A stretch of DNA of 16,604 bases from Bacteroidales bacterium UBA3684. Its GTDB lineage: Bacteria > Bacteroidota > Bacteroidia > Bacteroidales > P3. A model generated the notes under the pieces. That model was not told the origin of the DNA and did not search any database. It saw nothing but the letters and a program-made list of their open reading frames with translations. Positions within the stretch are counted from its first letter, which is position 1. Each line of letters begins with the position of its first letter. The stretch lies in assembly GCA_002372855.1 (NCBI GenBank), contig DFIZ01000040.1, positions 13,320 to 29,923 on the forward strand. The letters are read 5' to 3'. Below are positions 1 through 7,679 of this stretch, piece by piece. A program made the translations under genes and the position numbers.

Positions 1-160
1 CGAATTATGTACCTCTCGGGTAGGTCGGAGGTGGGAGGTTGGAGGGAGGTGGCGGAGGGGTTGAAAACTTTTTTTCGATGCGCGTACAATAAATTATATA
101 TATTTACGTTTTGCTGGTGTCGTTTTTTTTAACGGAGAGAAAAATAAAACATATATATTT
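1..160. other. Upstream region of topA with G-rich repeat
   Basis: This is the non-coding lead-in to topA. Positions 24-60 are a G-rich imperfect repeat (GGAGGTGGGAGGTTGGAGGG-like). Its 19-mer at 24-42 is the reverse complement, with one mismatch, of 2870-2888 inside the downstream glycosyltransferase gene. From about 64 on, the sequence becomes A/T-rich. A TATATTTA at 99-106 resembles the Bacteroidota -7 box TAnnTTTG with its last base changed, but I see no convincing -33 TTG at the right distance, so the topA promoter is only approximately placed. The 40 bases before the ATG are A/T-rich with no strong Shine-Dalgarno sequence, which is usual for this phylum. Confidence 0.5.
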
Positions 161-2479
161 ATGAAAAATCTAGTAATTGTTGAGTCGCCTGCCAAGGCGA
201 AGACCATCGAGAAATTTCTCGGCAAGGACTACACGGTGAAGTCGAGCTACGGCCACATCCGCGACCTGGCCAAGAAAGAAATGAGCATCGACGTGGAGAA
301 CCAATACGAGCCGCAGTACCAGGTGAGCGACGACAAGCGCAGCCTGGTCAGCGAGCTGCAGAAAGCCGTCAAGAGCGCCGACAAGGTGTGGCTCGCATCC
401 GATGAGGACCGCGAGGGAGAGGCCATCGCCTGGCACCTTCAGGAGACCCTGAAGCTCAACCCGGAGACGACGCAGCGCATCGTCTTCAACGAGATTACCA
501 AGACGGCCATCCTCCACGCCATCGAGAACCCGCGCAGCATCGACATGAACCTTGTCGACGCCCAGCAGGCCCGCCGCGTGCTCGACCGCCTTGTGGGCTA
601 CGAAATCAGTCCCATCCTCTGGAGCAAAATCAAGCCCGCCCTCAGCGCCGGGCGCGTGCAGAGCGTGGCCGTGCGCCTCATCGTGGAGCGCGAGAACGAA
701 ATCAAGGCCTTCCAGAGCAAGGCCTACTTCCGCGTGACGGCGCAGTTCCGCCCCGTCGACGGCAACAAGACCCTCAGCGCCGAGCTCAGCCGCCACTTCG
801 ACACCGAGGCCGAGGCCCAGGCCTTCCTCGAGAGCATCGTCGGCGCCAACTTCAAGGTGAGCAAAATCGAGACCAAGCCCGCCCACCGCACGCCTGCGCC
901 GCCTTTCACCACCTCCACCCTCCAGCAGGAGGCCAGCCGCAAGCTCGGATTCAGCGTGGCTCGCACCATGCAGGTGGCACAGCAGCTGTACGAAAGCGGA
1001 TACATCACCTATATGCGTACCGACAGCGTCAACCTCAGCGAGCTGGCGCTGAGCATGGCCAAAAAGGAAATCGAAAGCCAGTACGGCGCCGAATACGTCA
1101 AGACCCGCCGCTACCAGACCAAGACCAAGGGCGCCCAGGAGGCCCACGAGGCCATACGCCCCACCGACATGACCGCCCAGACCATCAACGCCGAGAGCGC
1201 CCAGCGCCGCCTCTACGAGCTCATCTGGAAGCGCACCGTGGCCAGCCAAATGGCCGACGCCGACATCGAGAAAACGGAAATGGTCATCAGCTGGAACAGC
1301 GACCTCCACTTCCAGTGCAGCGGCGAACAGGTGAAGTTCGACGGTTTCCTGAAGGTGTACATGGAAAGCACCGACGACGACGAACCCACCGGCGGCGAGC
1401 GCATGCTGCCGCGCCTGCCCGAAGGCACCCTCCTCGCCCTCGAGAGCTGCGACGCCGACGAGCACTGGACACAGCACCCCCCGCGCTACACCGAGGCCAG
1501 CCTGGTCAAGAAACTCGAGGACCTCGGCATCGGCCGTCCTTCCACCTACGCCCCCACCATCAGCACCATCCTCAAGCGCGAGTACATCATGAAGGAAGAC
1601 CGCGAGGGCGAGGAGCACAACTGCGTATCCCTTTCGCTCAAGGGCGGCCAGGTGAAACGCACCGAGAAGAAGGAGAAAGGCTACGCCGAGAAAGGCAAGC
1701 TCTTCCCCACGGACATCGGATGCGTGGTGAACGACTTCCTGATGGAGCACTTCGAAAACATCATGGACTACAACTTCACCGCCACGGTGGAGAAGGATTT
1801 CGACGACATCGCCGCCGGCAAGAAGGAGTGGCGCAAGGTCATCGACCGCTTCTACGTGCCCTTCCACAAGAACATACGCCAGACCCAGCAGAACAGCCAG
1901 CGCACCACCGGCAGCCGCCTGCTGGGCGTCGACCCCAAGAGCGGCAAGAACGTCTACGCCAAGATAGGCCGCTACGGCACCCTGGTGCAGATCGGCGAAA
2001 CCAACACCGACGAGAAGCCGCAGTTCGCCAGCATGAAACGCGGCCAGAGCATCGAGACCATCACCCTCGAAGAGGCCCTGGGCCTGTTCGCGCTGCCGCG
2101 CACGGTGGGCGAGTTCGAGGGCAAGGAAGTGACCGTCAGCATTGGCAAATTCGGCCCCTACGTGCGCCACAACAACAAGTTCTACTCCCTAGGCAAGAAC
2201 GACGACCCCTACGACGTGGAGCTTGAGCGCTGCATCGAAATCATCAAGACCAAACGCGAAGCCGAAGAGCAAAAGGAGGAGCTGAAGAAGATCTACCCCC
2301 ACGAGATTGGCCAAAAGGACGGCGAGGCGGTGATGAGCAACATCGGCCGCTTCGGCCCCTACCTGACCTACAAGGGCGAGAACTTCCGCCTCACCAAGGG
2401 CGTCGACCCCCTGAAGCTCACTCTCGACGAGGCCCTGGCCATCATCGAAGGCGCCGGCAAACGCAAAAAGAAGAAATAA
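161..2479 (+). CDS. topA: DNA topoisomerase I (type IA)
   Basis: Relaxes negatively supercoiled DNA by single-strand passage through a transient 5'-phosphotyrosine bond. The 772-residue protein opens with a TOPRIM domain (VIVESPAKAKTIEKFLG from residue 5). The metal-binding DxDxE acidic triad is at D81, D83 and E85 (SDEDREGEA). The active-site tyrosine is in the GYITYMRTDS motif, Y284, with R286 beside it. The C-terminus has no Cys4 zinc ribbons. It carries three glycine-rich topoisomerase C-terminal repeats (around residues 588-612, 648-680 and 705-735, with the pattern IG+[FY]GPY) and ends in a Lys/Arg tail (KRKKKK). This arrangement is common in Bacteroidota and Gram-positive enzymes. Length is normal. 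It is separated from the next gene by 76 bp containing an inverted repeat. Confidence 0.98.
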   Translation: MKNLVIVESPAKAKTIEKFLGKDYTVKSSYGHIRDLAKKEMSIDVENQYEPQYQVSDDKRSLVSELQKAVKSADKVWLASDEDREGEAIAWHLQETLKLNPETTQRIVFNEITKTAILHAIENPRSIDMNLVDAQQARRVLDRLVGYEISPILWSKIKPALSAGRVQSVAVRLIVERENEIKAFQSKAYFRVTAQFRPVDGNKTLSAELSRHFDTEAEAQAFLESIVGANFKVSKIETKPAHRTPAPPFTTSTLQQEASRKLGFSVARTMQVAQQLYESGYITYMRTDSVNLSELALSMAKKEIESQYGAEYVKTRRYQTKTKGAQEAHEAIRPTDMTAQTINAESAQRRLYELIWKRTVASQMADADIEKTEMVISWNSDLHFQCSGEQVKFDGFLKVYMESTDDDEPTGGERMLPRLPEGTLLALESCDADEHWTQHPPRYTEASLVKKLEDLGIGRPSTYAPTISTILKREYIMKEDREGEEHNCVSLSLKGGQVKRTEKKEKGYAEKGKLFPTDIGCVVNDFLMEHFENIMDYNFTATVEKDFDDIAAGKKEWRKVIDRFYVPFHKNIRQTQQNSQRTTGSRLLGVDPKSGKNVYAKIGRYGTLVQIGETNTDEKPQFASMKRGQSIETITLEEALGLFALPRTVGEFEGKEVTVSIGKFGPYVRHNNKFYSLGKNDDPYDVELERCIEIIKTKREAEEQKEELKKIYPHEIGQKDGEAVMSNIGRFGPYLTYKGENFRLTKGVDPLKLTLDEALAIIEGAGKRKKKK

Positions 2480-2503
2480 GAATTTACGAGATTTCTTAAT
2501 CGC

Positions 2504-2557
2504 AATCAGAATAAAAAGAATAATCAGAATTTCTTTTCCATTCTTTTCATTCTGATT
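2504..2557. repeat. Inverted repeat between topA and glycosyltransferase
   Basis: The arms 2504-2521 (AATCAGAATAAAAAGAAT) and 2540-2557 (ATTCTTTTCATTCTGATT) pair with 17 of 18 positions matched. A further direct copy of the AATCAGAA core lies in the 18-nt loop. It could act as a weak terminator for topA, but there is no clean T-tract after it, and its right arm ends inside the TTG start codon of the next gene. It looks like one of the small repeat elements scattered through this window. Confidence 0.7.
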
Positions 2558-4526
2558 GAAAAAAAGAAAGAAGGATTTGAGACTCGGAATCGTCATAGTC
2601 AACTACAATGTGAAGTACTTCCTGCGGCAGTGCCTGTCGTCGGTGTTCGGCAGCAACCGCACACTGAAGGACGGCAGCGAGCTGGAGCTGGAGGTATGGG
2701 TAGTCGACAACGACTCGGTCGACGGCAGTGTGGACATGGTGCGCAGCGAGTTCCCGCAGGTACACCTGATTGCAAACAAGGAGAACACTGGATTCGCCAA
2801 GGCAAACAACCAGGCCCTGAAAGAGATAGCAGGCAAAAGGCAGGAGGCAGGAGGTACGGGCACAGCCCCCCAACCTCCAACCTCCGACTTCATATTGCTG
2901 CTCAACCCCGACACCGTGGTGGAGAACGACACCTTCGTCAAGTGCATGGACTTCATGCGCGAACACCCCGACGCCGGGGGCCTGACGGTGAAGATGGTGG
3001 ACGGCGACGGCCGTTTTCTCAAGGAAAGCAAGCGCGGGTTCCCCACGCCGGAAGCCTCGTTCTACAAGATTTCGGGCCTCATCAAGCTCTTTCCCCATTC
3101 ACGCCGCATCGCGGCCTACTACATGGGCCACCTGCCCGAAAACGAGGTGAACGAGATTGAAATCATGCCCGGAGCCTTCCTGATGATCAGCCGCGAGGCC
3201 TACGAAAAGATTGGAGGCCTGGACGAGAGCTACTTCATGTACGGCGAGGACATCGACTACTCTTGGCGCATCCACCTGGCGGGATTCAAGAACTACTATT
3301 TCCCCCAGACGCACATCATCCACTACAAAGGCGAGAGCACCAAGCGCGGCTCGATGAACTACGTCTACACCTTCTACAACGCCATGTCCATCTTCGTGGG
3401 GCGCTACTTCTCCGGCAGCAATGCACGCATGTTCAACGCCCTGCTGCGGATGGCCATCTGGCTCCGAGCCACGCTGGCCTGGGCCAAGCGCATCGGCGTC
3501 AGGCTGGCGGTGCCACTGCTGGACTTCGGCGTGGCCTACGGCGGGTTCCTCGTCATCAAGCGCCTCTGGGCCGAACTGTGGGCCAACAACATCGACTACT
3601 ACCCCCCGGAATACACCTACCTGGTGATGCCGCTCTATGTGCTGATACTGATGTGCAGCAGCTGGCTTGCCGGAGGCTACGACAAACCCGTGCGCCCATG
3701 GAAGATTGTGAAAGGCATGGGCATCGGCCTGCTGCTCCTGCTGTCGTTCTATTCCCTGCTGGACGAAGGGCAGCGCTACTCGCGCATGCTGCTGGTGGCA
3801 GGCGGGCTGTGGACCCTGGCGAGCACCCTGCTGACAAGGTTGCTCCTGGGTGCCGCAGGAATTAAAGGATACGCGCGTTACGCACGCAGGCGCGGAAGCG
3901 TGCTGGTGGTGGGCAGCGAGGCAGAGGCGGCAAGGGTGAAAAACCTCTATGCCCTGATGGGCATCGGCGGAGCCAACATCATCGCCGAACGGCCCCGCGA
4001 AGCACACCACCTGCAAGACCTTATCCTCATCGAGAAGGTGGAGGAAGTGGTCTTCTGCGGCGCCGACATCGAGCTGAAAGACATCATCTCCCTCATGGCC
4101 ACCCTCCGGACCACCGGGGTGGAATACAAGATAGCGCCCGAGAACGGCGACTACGTCATCGGTTCCGACAGCATCCTCACCCGCGAGAGCCTCTTCCTTG
4201 ACGACCTGGAGACCATCAGCACCGACACCTGCCGGCGCAACAAGCGCATCTTCGACCTTGCCTGTTCCCTGCTGCTCCTGCTGCTGTCGCCGATACTCTT
4301 CTGGTTCCAGCGCAGAAAGAAGGCCTATTTCGGCGACTGCCTCCGGGTGCTCGGAGGCCGGTGGAGCTGGGTGGGCTACCGCGGCCGCAAAGGCATCTTC
4401 TCCCCTGCCGACCTGGCGCCGGGCGCTTCGGCGGAACTCCAGGAGCGCCTCATGCTGCGCTACATGCGCCACTACAAAACCACGACCGACGCATCCATTT
4501 TACTTCACAACCTGAACAATATATGA
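2556..4526 (+). CDS. GT2 glycosyltransferase fused to membrane/Rossmann/sugar-transferase-like module
   Basis: Probably transfers a sugar during cell-surface polysaccharide assembly at the inner membrane. Residues about 10-255 are a family-2 glycosyltransferase domain: VIVNYNVKYFLRQCL start, nucleotide-sugar motif LNPDT at 116-120, and catalytic region GEDIDYSWR from 230 followed by HIIHYKGES. The rest has predicted membrane helices near 316-334, 353-374, 387-403 and 411-430, a Rossmann-like strand VLVVGS at 449-454, and a final helix near 567-584 followed by SWVGYRG. That order resembles initiating sugar transferases of the WcaJ type, but the catalytic C-terminal part is short and the usual SLVGPRP motif is altered. 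The first usable start is TTG 2556, directly after an in-frame TGA and inside an inverted repeat; TTG 2577 is the alternative. Residues about 93-110 are a repeat-derived insertion. The stop overlaps the next start (ATGA). The sugar and acceptor are unknown. Confidence 0.88.
   Translation: MKKRKKDLRLGIVIVNYNVKYFLRQCLSSVFGSNRTLKDGSELELEVWVVDNDSVDGSVDMVRSEFPQVHLIANKENTGFAKANNQALKEIAGKRQEAGGTGTAPQPPTSDFILLLNPDTVVENDTFVKCMDFMREHPDAGGLTVKMVDGDGRFLKESKRGFPTPEASFYKISGLIKLFPHSRRIAAYYMGHLPENEVNEIEIMPGAFLMISREAYEKIGGLDESYFMYGEDIDYSWRIHLAGFKNYYFPQTHIIHYKGESTKRGSMNYVYTFYNAMSIFVGRYFSGSNARMFNALLRMAIWLRATLAWAKRIGVRLAVPLLDFGVAYGGFLVIKRLWAELWANNIDYYPPEYTYLVMPLYVLILMCSSWLAGGYDKPVRPWKIVKGMGIGLLLLLSFYSLLDEGQRYSRMLLVAGGLWTLASTLLTRLLLGAAGIKGYARYARRRGSVLVVGSEAEAARVKNLYALMGIGGANIIAERPREAHHLQDLILIEKVEEVVFCGADIELKDIISLMATLRTTGVEYKIAPENGDYVIGSDSILTRESLFLDDLETISTDTCRRNKRIFDLACSLLLLLLSPILFWFQRRKKAYFGDCLRVLGGRWSWVGYRGRKGIFSPADLAPGASAELQERLMLRYMRHYKTTTDASILLHNLNNI
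2832..2888 (+). repeat. In-frame repeat insertion within glycosyltransferase
   Basis: GT2 domains normally run from the ANNQAL...E helix almost directly into the (F/Y)ILLLNPDT strand. Here about 17 residues rich in G, P, Q and T are inserted (residues about 93-110). The DNA is visibly repetitive: GGCAGGAGGCAGGAGG, then CCAACCTCCAACCTCCGAC at 2870-2888. The latter is the inverse of 24-42 upstream of topA with one mismatch. The insertion keeps the reading frame and lies just before the nucleotide-sugar-binding motif. Confidence 0.7.
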
Positions 4527-5161
4527 AAAAGACAACCCTGCTCCTATTGATTCTCCTGTCGGCAGCCCCCCTGTCGGCCCAGCGCATCCACGGCCTGGTG
4601 TCGGCTGGCGGCACCCTCTCGCAAATCGAGGGCGACGAACTGAAAAGCTTCAGCAAATGGGGCGTCACCTCGGGCGTCGGCGTCATCTTCGGATTCGACC
4701 GCTACGAGACCTGGAACCTCAGCGTCGAAGCCGCCTATTCGCAACGCGGCTCCTACAACGGCAGCGGCGACCCCTACAGCATCTCGCTCCGGCTCGACTA
4801 CGTCGACATCCCCCTCATGGTCCACTACCGCGACCCCTGGGGCGGCATGCTCCTCGGCCTCGGCATCAACTACAGCCGCCTGGTGCAACAGCCTCATAAC
4901 ATCCTGAGATACAACCCCAACTACTTCTTCCCCGACACCAACGACATGGAGTTCCTCAAGAACGACCTCGCCCTCGTCGCCGACCTGCGCTTCAAGGTGT
5001 GGCGAGGCCTCATGTTCAACATCCGCTGGCAGTATTCCATCATCGCCGTCAAGCGCGACTGGACCTTCACCGAAGTCAGCACCGACGGGGTGAAAAAGAA
5101 TGTGTGGGACAACGACTGTTACAACAACTCTCTAACCTTCCGCTTGCTATGGCAGTTCTAG
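4523..5161 (+). CDS. PorT-like outer-membrane beta-barrel protein
   Basis: This 212-residue protein has a classical signal peptide (MKKTTLLLLILLSAAPLSAQ, cleavage probably after SAQ at 20). The mature part shows alternating hydrophobic/aromatic strands with glycine turns and a terminal aromatic (LLWQF), typical of small Bacteroidota outer-membrane beta-barrels (PorT / OMP_b-brl_2 type). GLVSAGGTLSQIEGDEL, SVEAAYSQRGSY, LDYVDIPLMVHYR and GLGINYSRL are the recognisable strand pairs of that family. The start ATG at 4523 overlaps the glycosyltransferase stop (ATGA), so a longer upstream reading in this frame is not coding. The 3' end overlaps coaD by 13 bp. The specific role is unknown; neither sequence nor context shows a type IX secretion link. 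Confidence 0.87.
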   Translation: MKKTTLLLLILLSAAPLSAQRIHGLVSAGGTLSQIEGDELKSFSKWGVTSGVGVIFGFDRYETWNLSVEAAYSQRGSYNGSGDPYSISLRLDYVDIPLMVHYRDPWGGMLLGLGINYSRLVQQPHNILRYNPNYFFPDTNDMEFLKNDLALVADLRFKVWRGLMFNIRWQYSIIAVKRDWTFTEVSTDGVKKNVWDNDCYNNSLTFRLLWQF

Positions 5162-5571
5162 CGCTTTTCCCGGGCTCCTTCGACCCCTTCACCGTCGGCC
5201 ACGAGGCCATCCTGCGGCGCATGCTGCCCCTGTTCGACAAGGTGGTGGTGGCCGTGGGCGTAAACAGCGAAAAACGGTACATGTTCTCCGTCGAGGAACG
5301 CCTTGAGCGCATCCGCGCCATGCTCTCCGACTGTCCCACCGTCGAAGTCACCTCCTACACCGACATGACCATCGACCTCTGCCACCGCCTCGGCGCCAAG
5401 GTCATCATCCGCGGCATACGCACCGCCAAGGACTTCGAATACGAGCAAACCGTCGCCGCCGTCAACCGCCTCCAGGACCCCTCCATCGAGACCCTCCTCG
5501 TCATGGCCGACCCCGACCACATCAACATCTCCTCCACCCTCGAACGCGAAAAACTAACTCATAACTCTTAA
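5149..5571 (+). CDS. coaD: Phosphopantetheine adenylyltransferase, C-terminally truncated
   Basis: Catalyses ATP + 4'-phosphopantetheine to dephospho-CoA, the penultimate step of CoA synthesis. The nucleotidyltransferase signature is intact: FPGSFDPFTVGH at residues 7-18, with the TxGH motif at 15-18. So is the substrate loop VIIRGIRTAKDFEYE. The ISSS-type motif appears as NISSTLERE. The start ATG 5149 lies in the end of the barrel gene and gives the family's usual N-terminus. The protein is 140 residues against roughly 155-160 in the family. It stops just after the ISS(S/T) motif, and the usual final helix containing a (F)LPE segment is missing. The last residues (LTHNS) and the stop come from a dispersed repeat. 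recG follows after 8 bp. Whether the shortened enzyme is active is unknown; a second coaD elsewhere would change the picture. Confidence 0.9.
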   Translation: MAVLALFPGSFDPFTVGHEAILRRMLPLFDKVVVAVGVNSEKRYMFSVEERLERIRAMLSDCPTVEVTSYTDMTIDLCHRLGAKVIIRGIRTAKDFEYEQTVAAVNRLQDPSIETLLVMADPDHINISSTLEREKLTHNS

Positions 5572-5574
5572 CTC
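5555..5574 (+). repeat. 20-bp dispersed repeat, copy at coaD 3' end
   Basis: TAACTCATAACTCTTAACTC spans the last codons and the TAA stop (5569-5571) of coaD. An exact reverse-complement copy lies at 10766-10785, after corA. Confidence 0.9.
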
Positions 5575-5579
5575 CCAAG

Positions 5580-7679
5580 ATGACCCTCTACGACGACATA
5601 GCATACCTCAAAGGCGTAGGCCCGGCGCGCGCCAAGGTGCTGGCCTCCGAGGCCGGCATCCACACCTATGCCGACATGCTGGACTACCTCCCCTTCCGCT
5701 ATGTCGACCGCTCGGTCATCTCCACCATCGCCTCCGTCAAGGAAGACGACAACTTCGTCGTTGTCCGCGGACGCCTGTCCAACATGCAGACCGTCGCCAC
5801 AGGCCCCCATCGCGAACGCCTCACCGTCGACCTCTTCGACGGCACCGGATACTTCCAGCTCGTATGGTTCGCCGGAACCAAATGGGTGCGCGAACGCCTG
5901 AAACCCAACGTCGAATACCTCGTCATGGGCAAGCCCGCCGTCTACAACAACATCTGGCAGATGACGCATCCCGACATCGAGCCCTTCTCCTCCGTCGACG
6001 ACGGCGCACGCCACCCCCTGATGCCCGTCTACCACACCACCGACAAAATGAAGCAGCACGGCCTCGGCACCCGCGCCCTGGCACGCATCTCCGAGTCCCT
6101 CATCCAGGCCCTCCAGCACTCCGACCCCCAACTCATCCCCGAGAACCTCCCCGACGACATCCTCCGCCACTTCCACCTCCTCCCCCGCCGCGAGGCCATG
6201 CTCGCCATCCACTACCCCGACAGCCGCCAGCAGCTCGACCAGGCCCGCCTGCGGCTCAAGTTCGAGGAACTCTTCTTCCTCCAGCTCGACTACCAGTACG
6301 CCCACCAGCAGCGCTCCTCGCACTCGCAGGGTCGCGTCTTCGCCCATGTGGGCGACCACTTCAACAACTTCTACCGCCAGATACCCTTCCCCCTCACCGG
6401 GGCCCAGAAACGCGTCATACGCGAGATCCGCGAGGACATGCGCACCGGACGCCAGATGAACCGCCTCGTGCAGGGCGACGTGGGCAGCGGCAAGACCCTC
6501 GTGGCCCTGATGTGCATGCTCCTGGCCGTCGACAACGGCAGCCAGGCCTGCCTCATGGCACCCACCGAGATCCTCGCCACACAGCACTACCTCACCTTCC
6601 AGCGCATGCTCGACGGCCTCGGCGTCAACGTGCAGCTCCTCACAGGCTCCCTGCGCCCCGCCGCCAAGAAGAAACTCAAACAGCAACTCGCCGACGGCGA
6701 GATAGACCTCCTCATCGGCACCCACGCCCTCATCGAGGACAACGTCGCCTTCCGCGACCTCGGCCTCGTGGTCATCGACGAGCAGCACCGCTTCGGCGTC
6801 GAGCAGCGCAGCAAACTCTGGCAGAAATCCGCTGTGCCGCCCCACATCCTCGTCATGACCGCCACCCCCATACCGCGCACCCTCGCCATGACCCTCTACG
6901 GCGACCTCGACTGCTCCGTCATCGACGAGCTGCCCCCGGGCCGCCACCCCGTGCGCACCTACCACCGCCTCGAGCGCAACCGCCCCCTCGTCTTCTCCTT
7001 CCTCAAGCAGCAGATCGACGCCGGCCGCCAGGTCTACATCGTCTACCCCCTCATCGAGGAAAGCGAGAAGATGGACCTCAAGAACCTCCAGGACGGCCTC
7101 GAGATGGTGCAGAGCTACTTCCCCCGGCCGCAGTACCAAACCTCCATGGTCCACGGACGCCTCACCGCCGAGGAGAAAGCCTTCGAGATGGACCGCTTCA
7201 AGCGCGGCCTCACCCACATCATGGTGGCCACCACGGTGATAGAGGTGGGCGTCGACGTGCCCAATGCCTCCGTCATGGTCATCGAGAACGCCGAACGCTT
7301 CGGCCTCAGCCAGCTGCACCAGCTGCGCGGACGCGTGGGCCGCGGCGCCGACCAGGCCTACTGCATCCTCATGACCAAGGACGACCTCTCCTACACCTCG
7401 CAGGAGCGCATACGCACCATGTGCAGCACCACCGACGGCTTCCAGATAGCCGAAGCCGACCTCCGCCTCCGAGGACCCGGCGACATACAGGGCCTGCAGC
7501 AGAGCGGCGCCCTCGACCTCCGCCTCGCCTCCATCGTCGACGACGAACCCCTCGTCAGCGCCACCCGCAACGCCGTGCGCGACCTCCTCGCCGCCGACCC
7601 CGCCCTCGCCGCACACCCCCTGCTGATGCAACACATACAGAACTCCAAAAACAAGATACTATGGGGGAAGATTTCGTAA
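5580..7679 (+). CDS. recG: ATP-dependent DNA helicase RecG
   Basis: Monomeric superfamily 2 translocase that regresses stalled replication forks and processes branched recombination intermediates. At 699 residues it has the normal family length. The N-terminal wedge/OB region (about 1-200) begins with the helix-hairpin-like YLKGVGPARAKVL and contains the OB strands VVVRGRLSN...LTVDLFDGTGYFQLVWF. The helicase core has the Q-like LTGAQKRVI, Walker A GDVGSGKT at 299-306, motif Ib APTEILA, Walker B DEQH at 400-403, motif III TATPIPRT at 427-434, and motifs V-VI (ATTVIEVGVDVPNA, QLHQLRGRVGRG). The RecG C-terminal TRG-like region (LRGPGDIQGLQQSG) is present. It lies 8 bp after coaD. Its last 19 bp overlap the GNAT start. 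The coding strand is strongly C-rich at third positions, which creates long open shadows on the other strand. Confidence 0.99.
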   Translation: MTLYDDIAYLKGVGPARAKVLASEAGIHTYADMLDYLPFRYVDRSVISTIASVKEDDNFVVVRGRLSNMQTVATGPHRERLTVDLFDGTGYFQLVWFAGTKWVRERLKPNVEYLVMGKPAVYNNIWQMTHPDIEPFSSVDDGARHPLMPVYHTTDKMKQHGLGTRALARISESLIQALQHSDPQLIPENLPDDILRHFHLLPRREAMLAIHYPDSRQQLDQARLRLKFEELFFLQLDYQYAHQQRSSHSQGRVFAHVGDHFNNFYRQIPFPLTGAQKRVIREIREDMRTGRQMNRLVQGDVGSGKTLVALMCMLLAVDNGSQACLMAPTEILATQHYLTFQRMLDGLGVNVQLLTGSLRPAAKKKLKQQLADGEIDLLIGTHALIEDNVAFRDLGLVVIDEQHRFGVEQRSKLWQKSAVPPHILVMTATPIPRTLAMTLYGDLDCSVIDELPPGRHPVRTYHRLERNRPLVFSFLKQQIDAGRQVYIVYPLIEESEKMDLKNLQDGLEMVQSYFPRPQYQTSMVHGRLTAEEKAFEMDRFKRGLTHIMVATTVIEVGVDVPNASVMVIENAERFGLSQLHQLRGRVGRGADQAYCILMTKDDLSYTSQERIRTMCSTTDGFQIAEADLRLRGPGDIQGLQQSGALDLRLASIVDDEPLVSATRNAVRDLLAADPALAAHPLLMQHIQNSKNKILWGKIS

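Noticed and set aside
170..2170. 666-codon open frame antisense to topA
   Set aside because: The encoded peptide is Ala/Val/Leu/Gly-rich with no family motif, and it is fully opposite a gene with intact catalytic motifs. GC-rich third positions remove stops on the other strand.
4361..4522. Upstream extension of the outer-membrane barrel gene
   Set aside because: It overlaps the glycosyltransferase 3' end, and the signal peptide begins only at ATG 4523.
5568..7634. 688-codon open frame antisense to recG
   Set aside because: Same cause: the C-rich coding strand of recG gives a long open shadow of low-complexity Val/Glu/Ala/Gly peptide.
5864..7660. N-terminal extension of the GNAT reading frame through recG
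   Set aside because: The frame is open for about 600 codons upstream of 7661, but it encodes Arg/Pro/His-rich peptide that is a shifted reading of recG. Only the part from ATG 7661 carries GNAT motifs.
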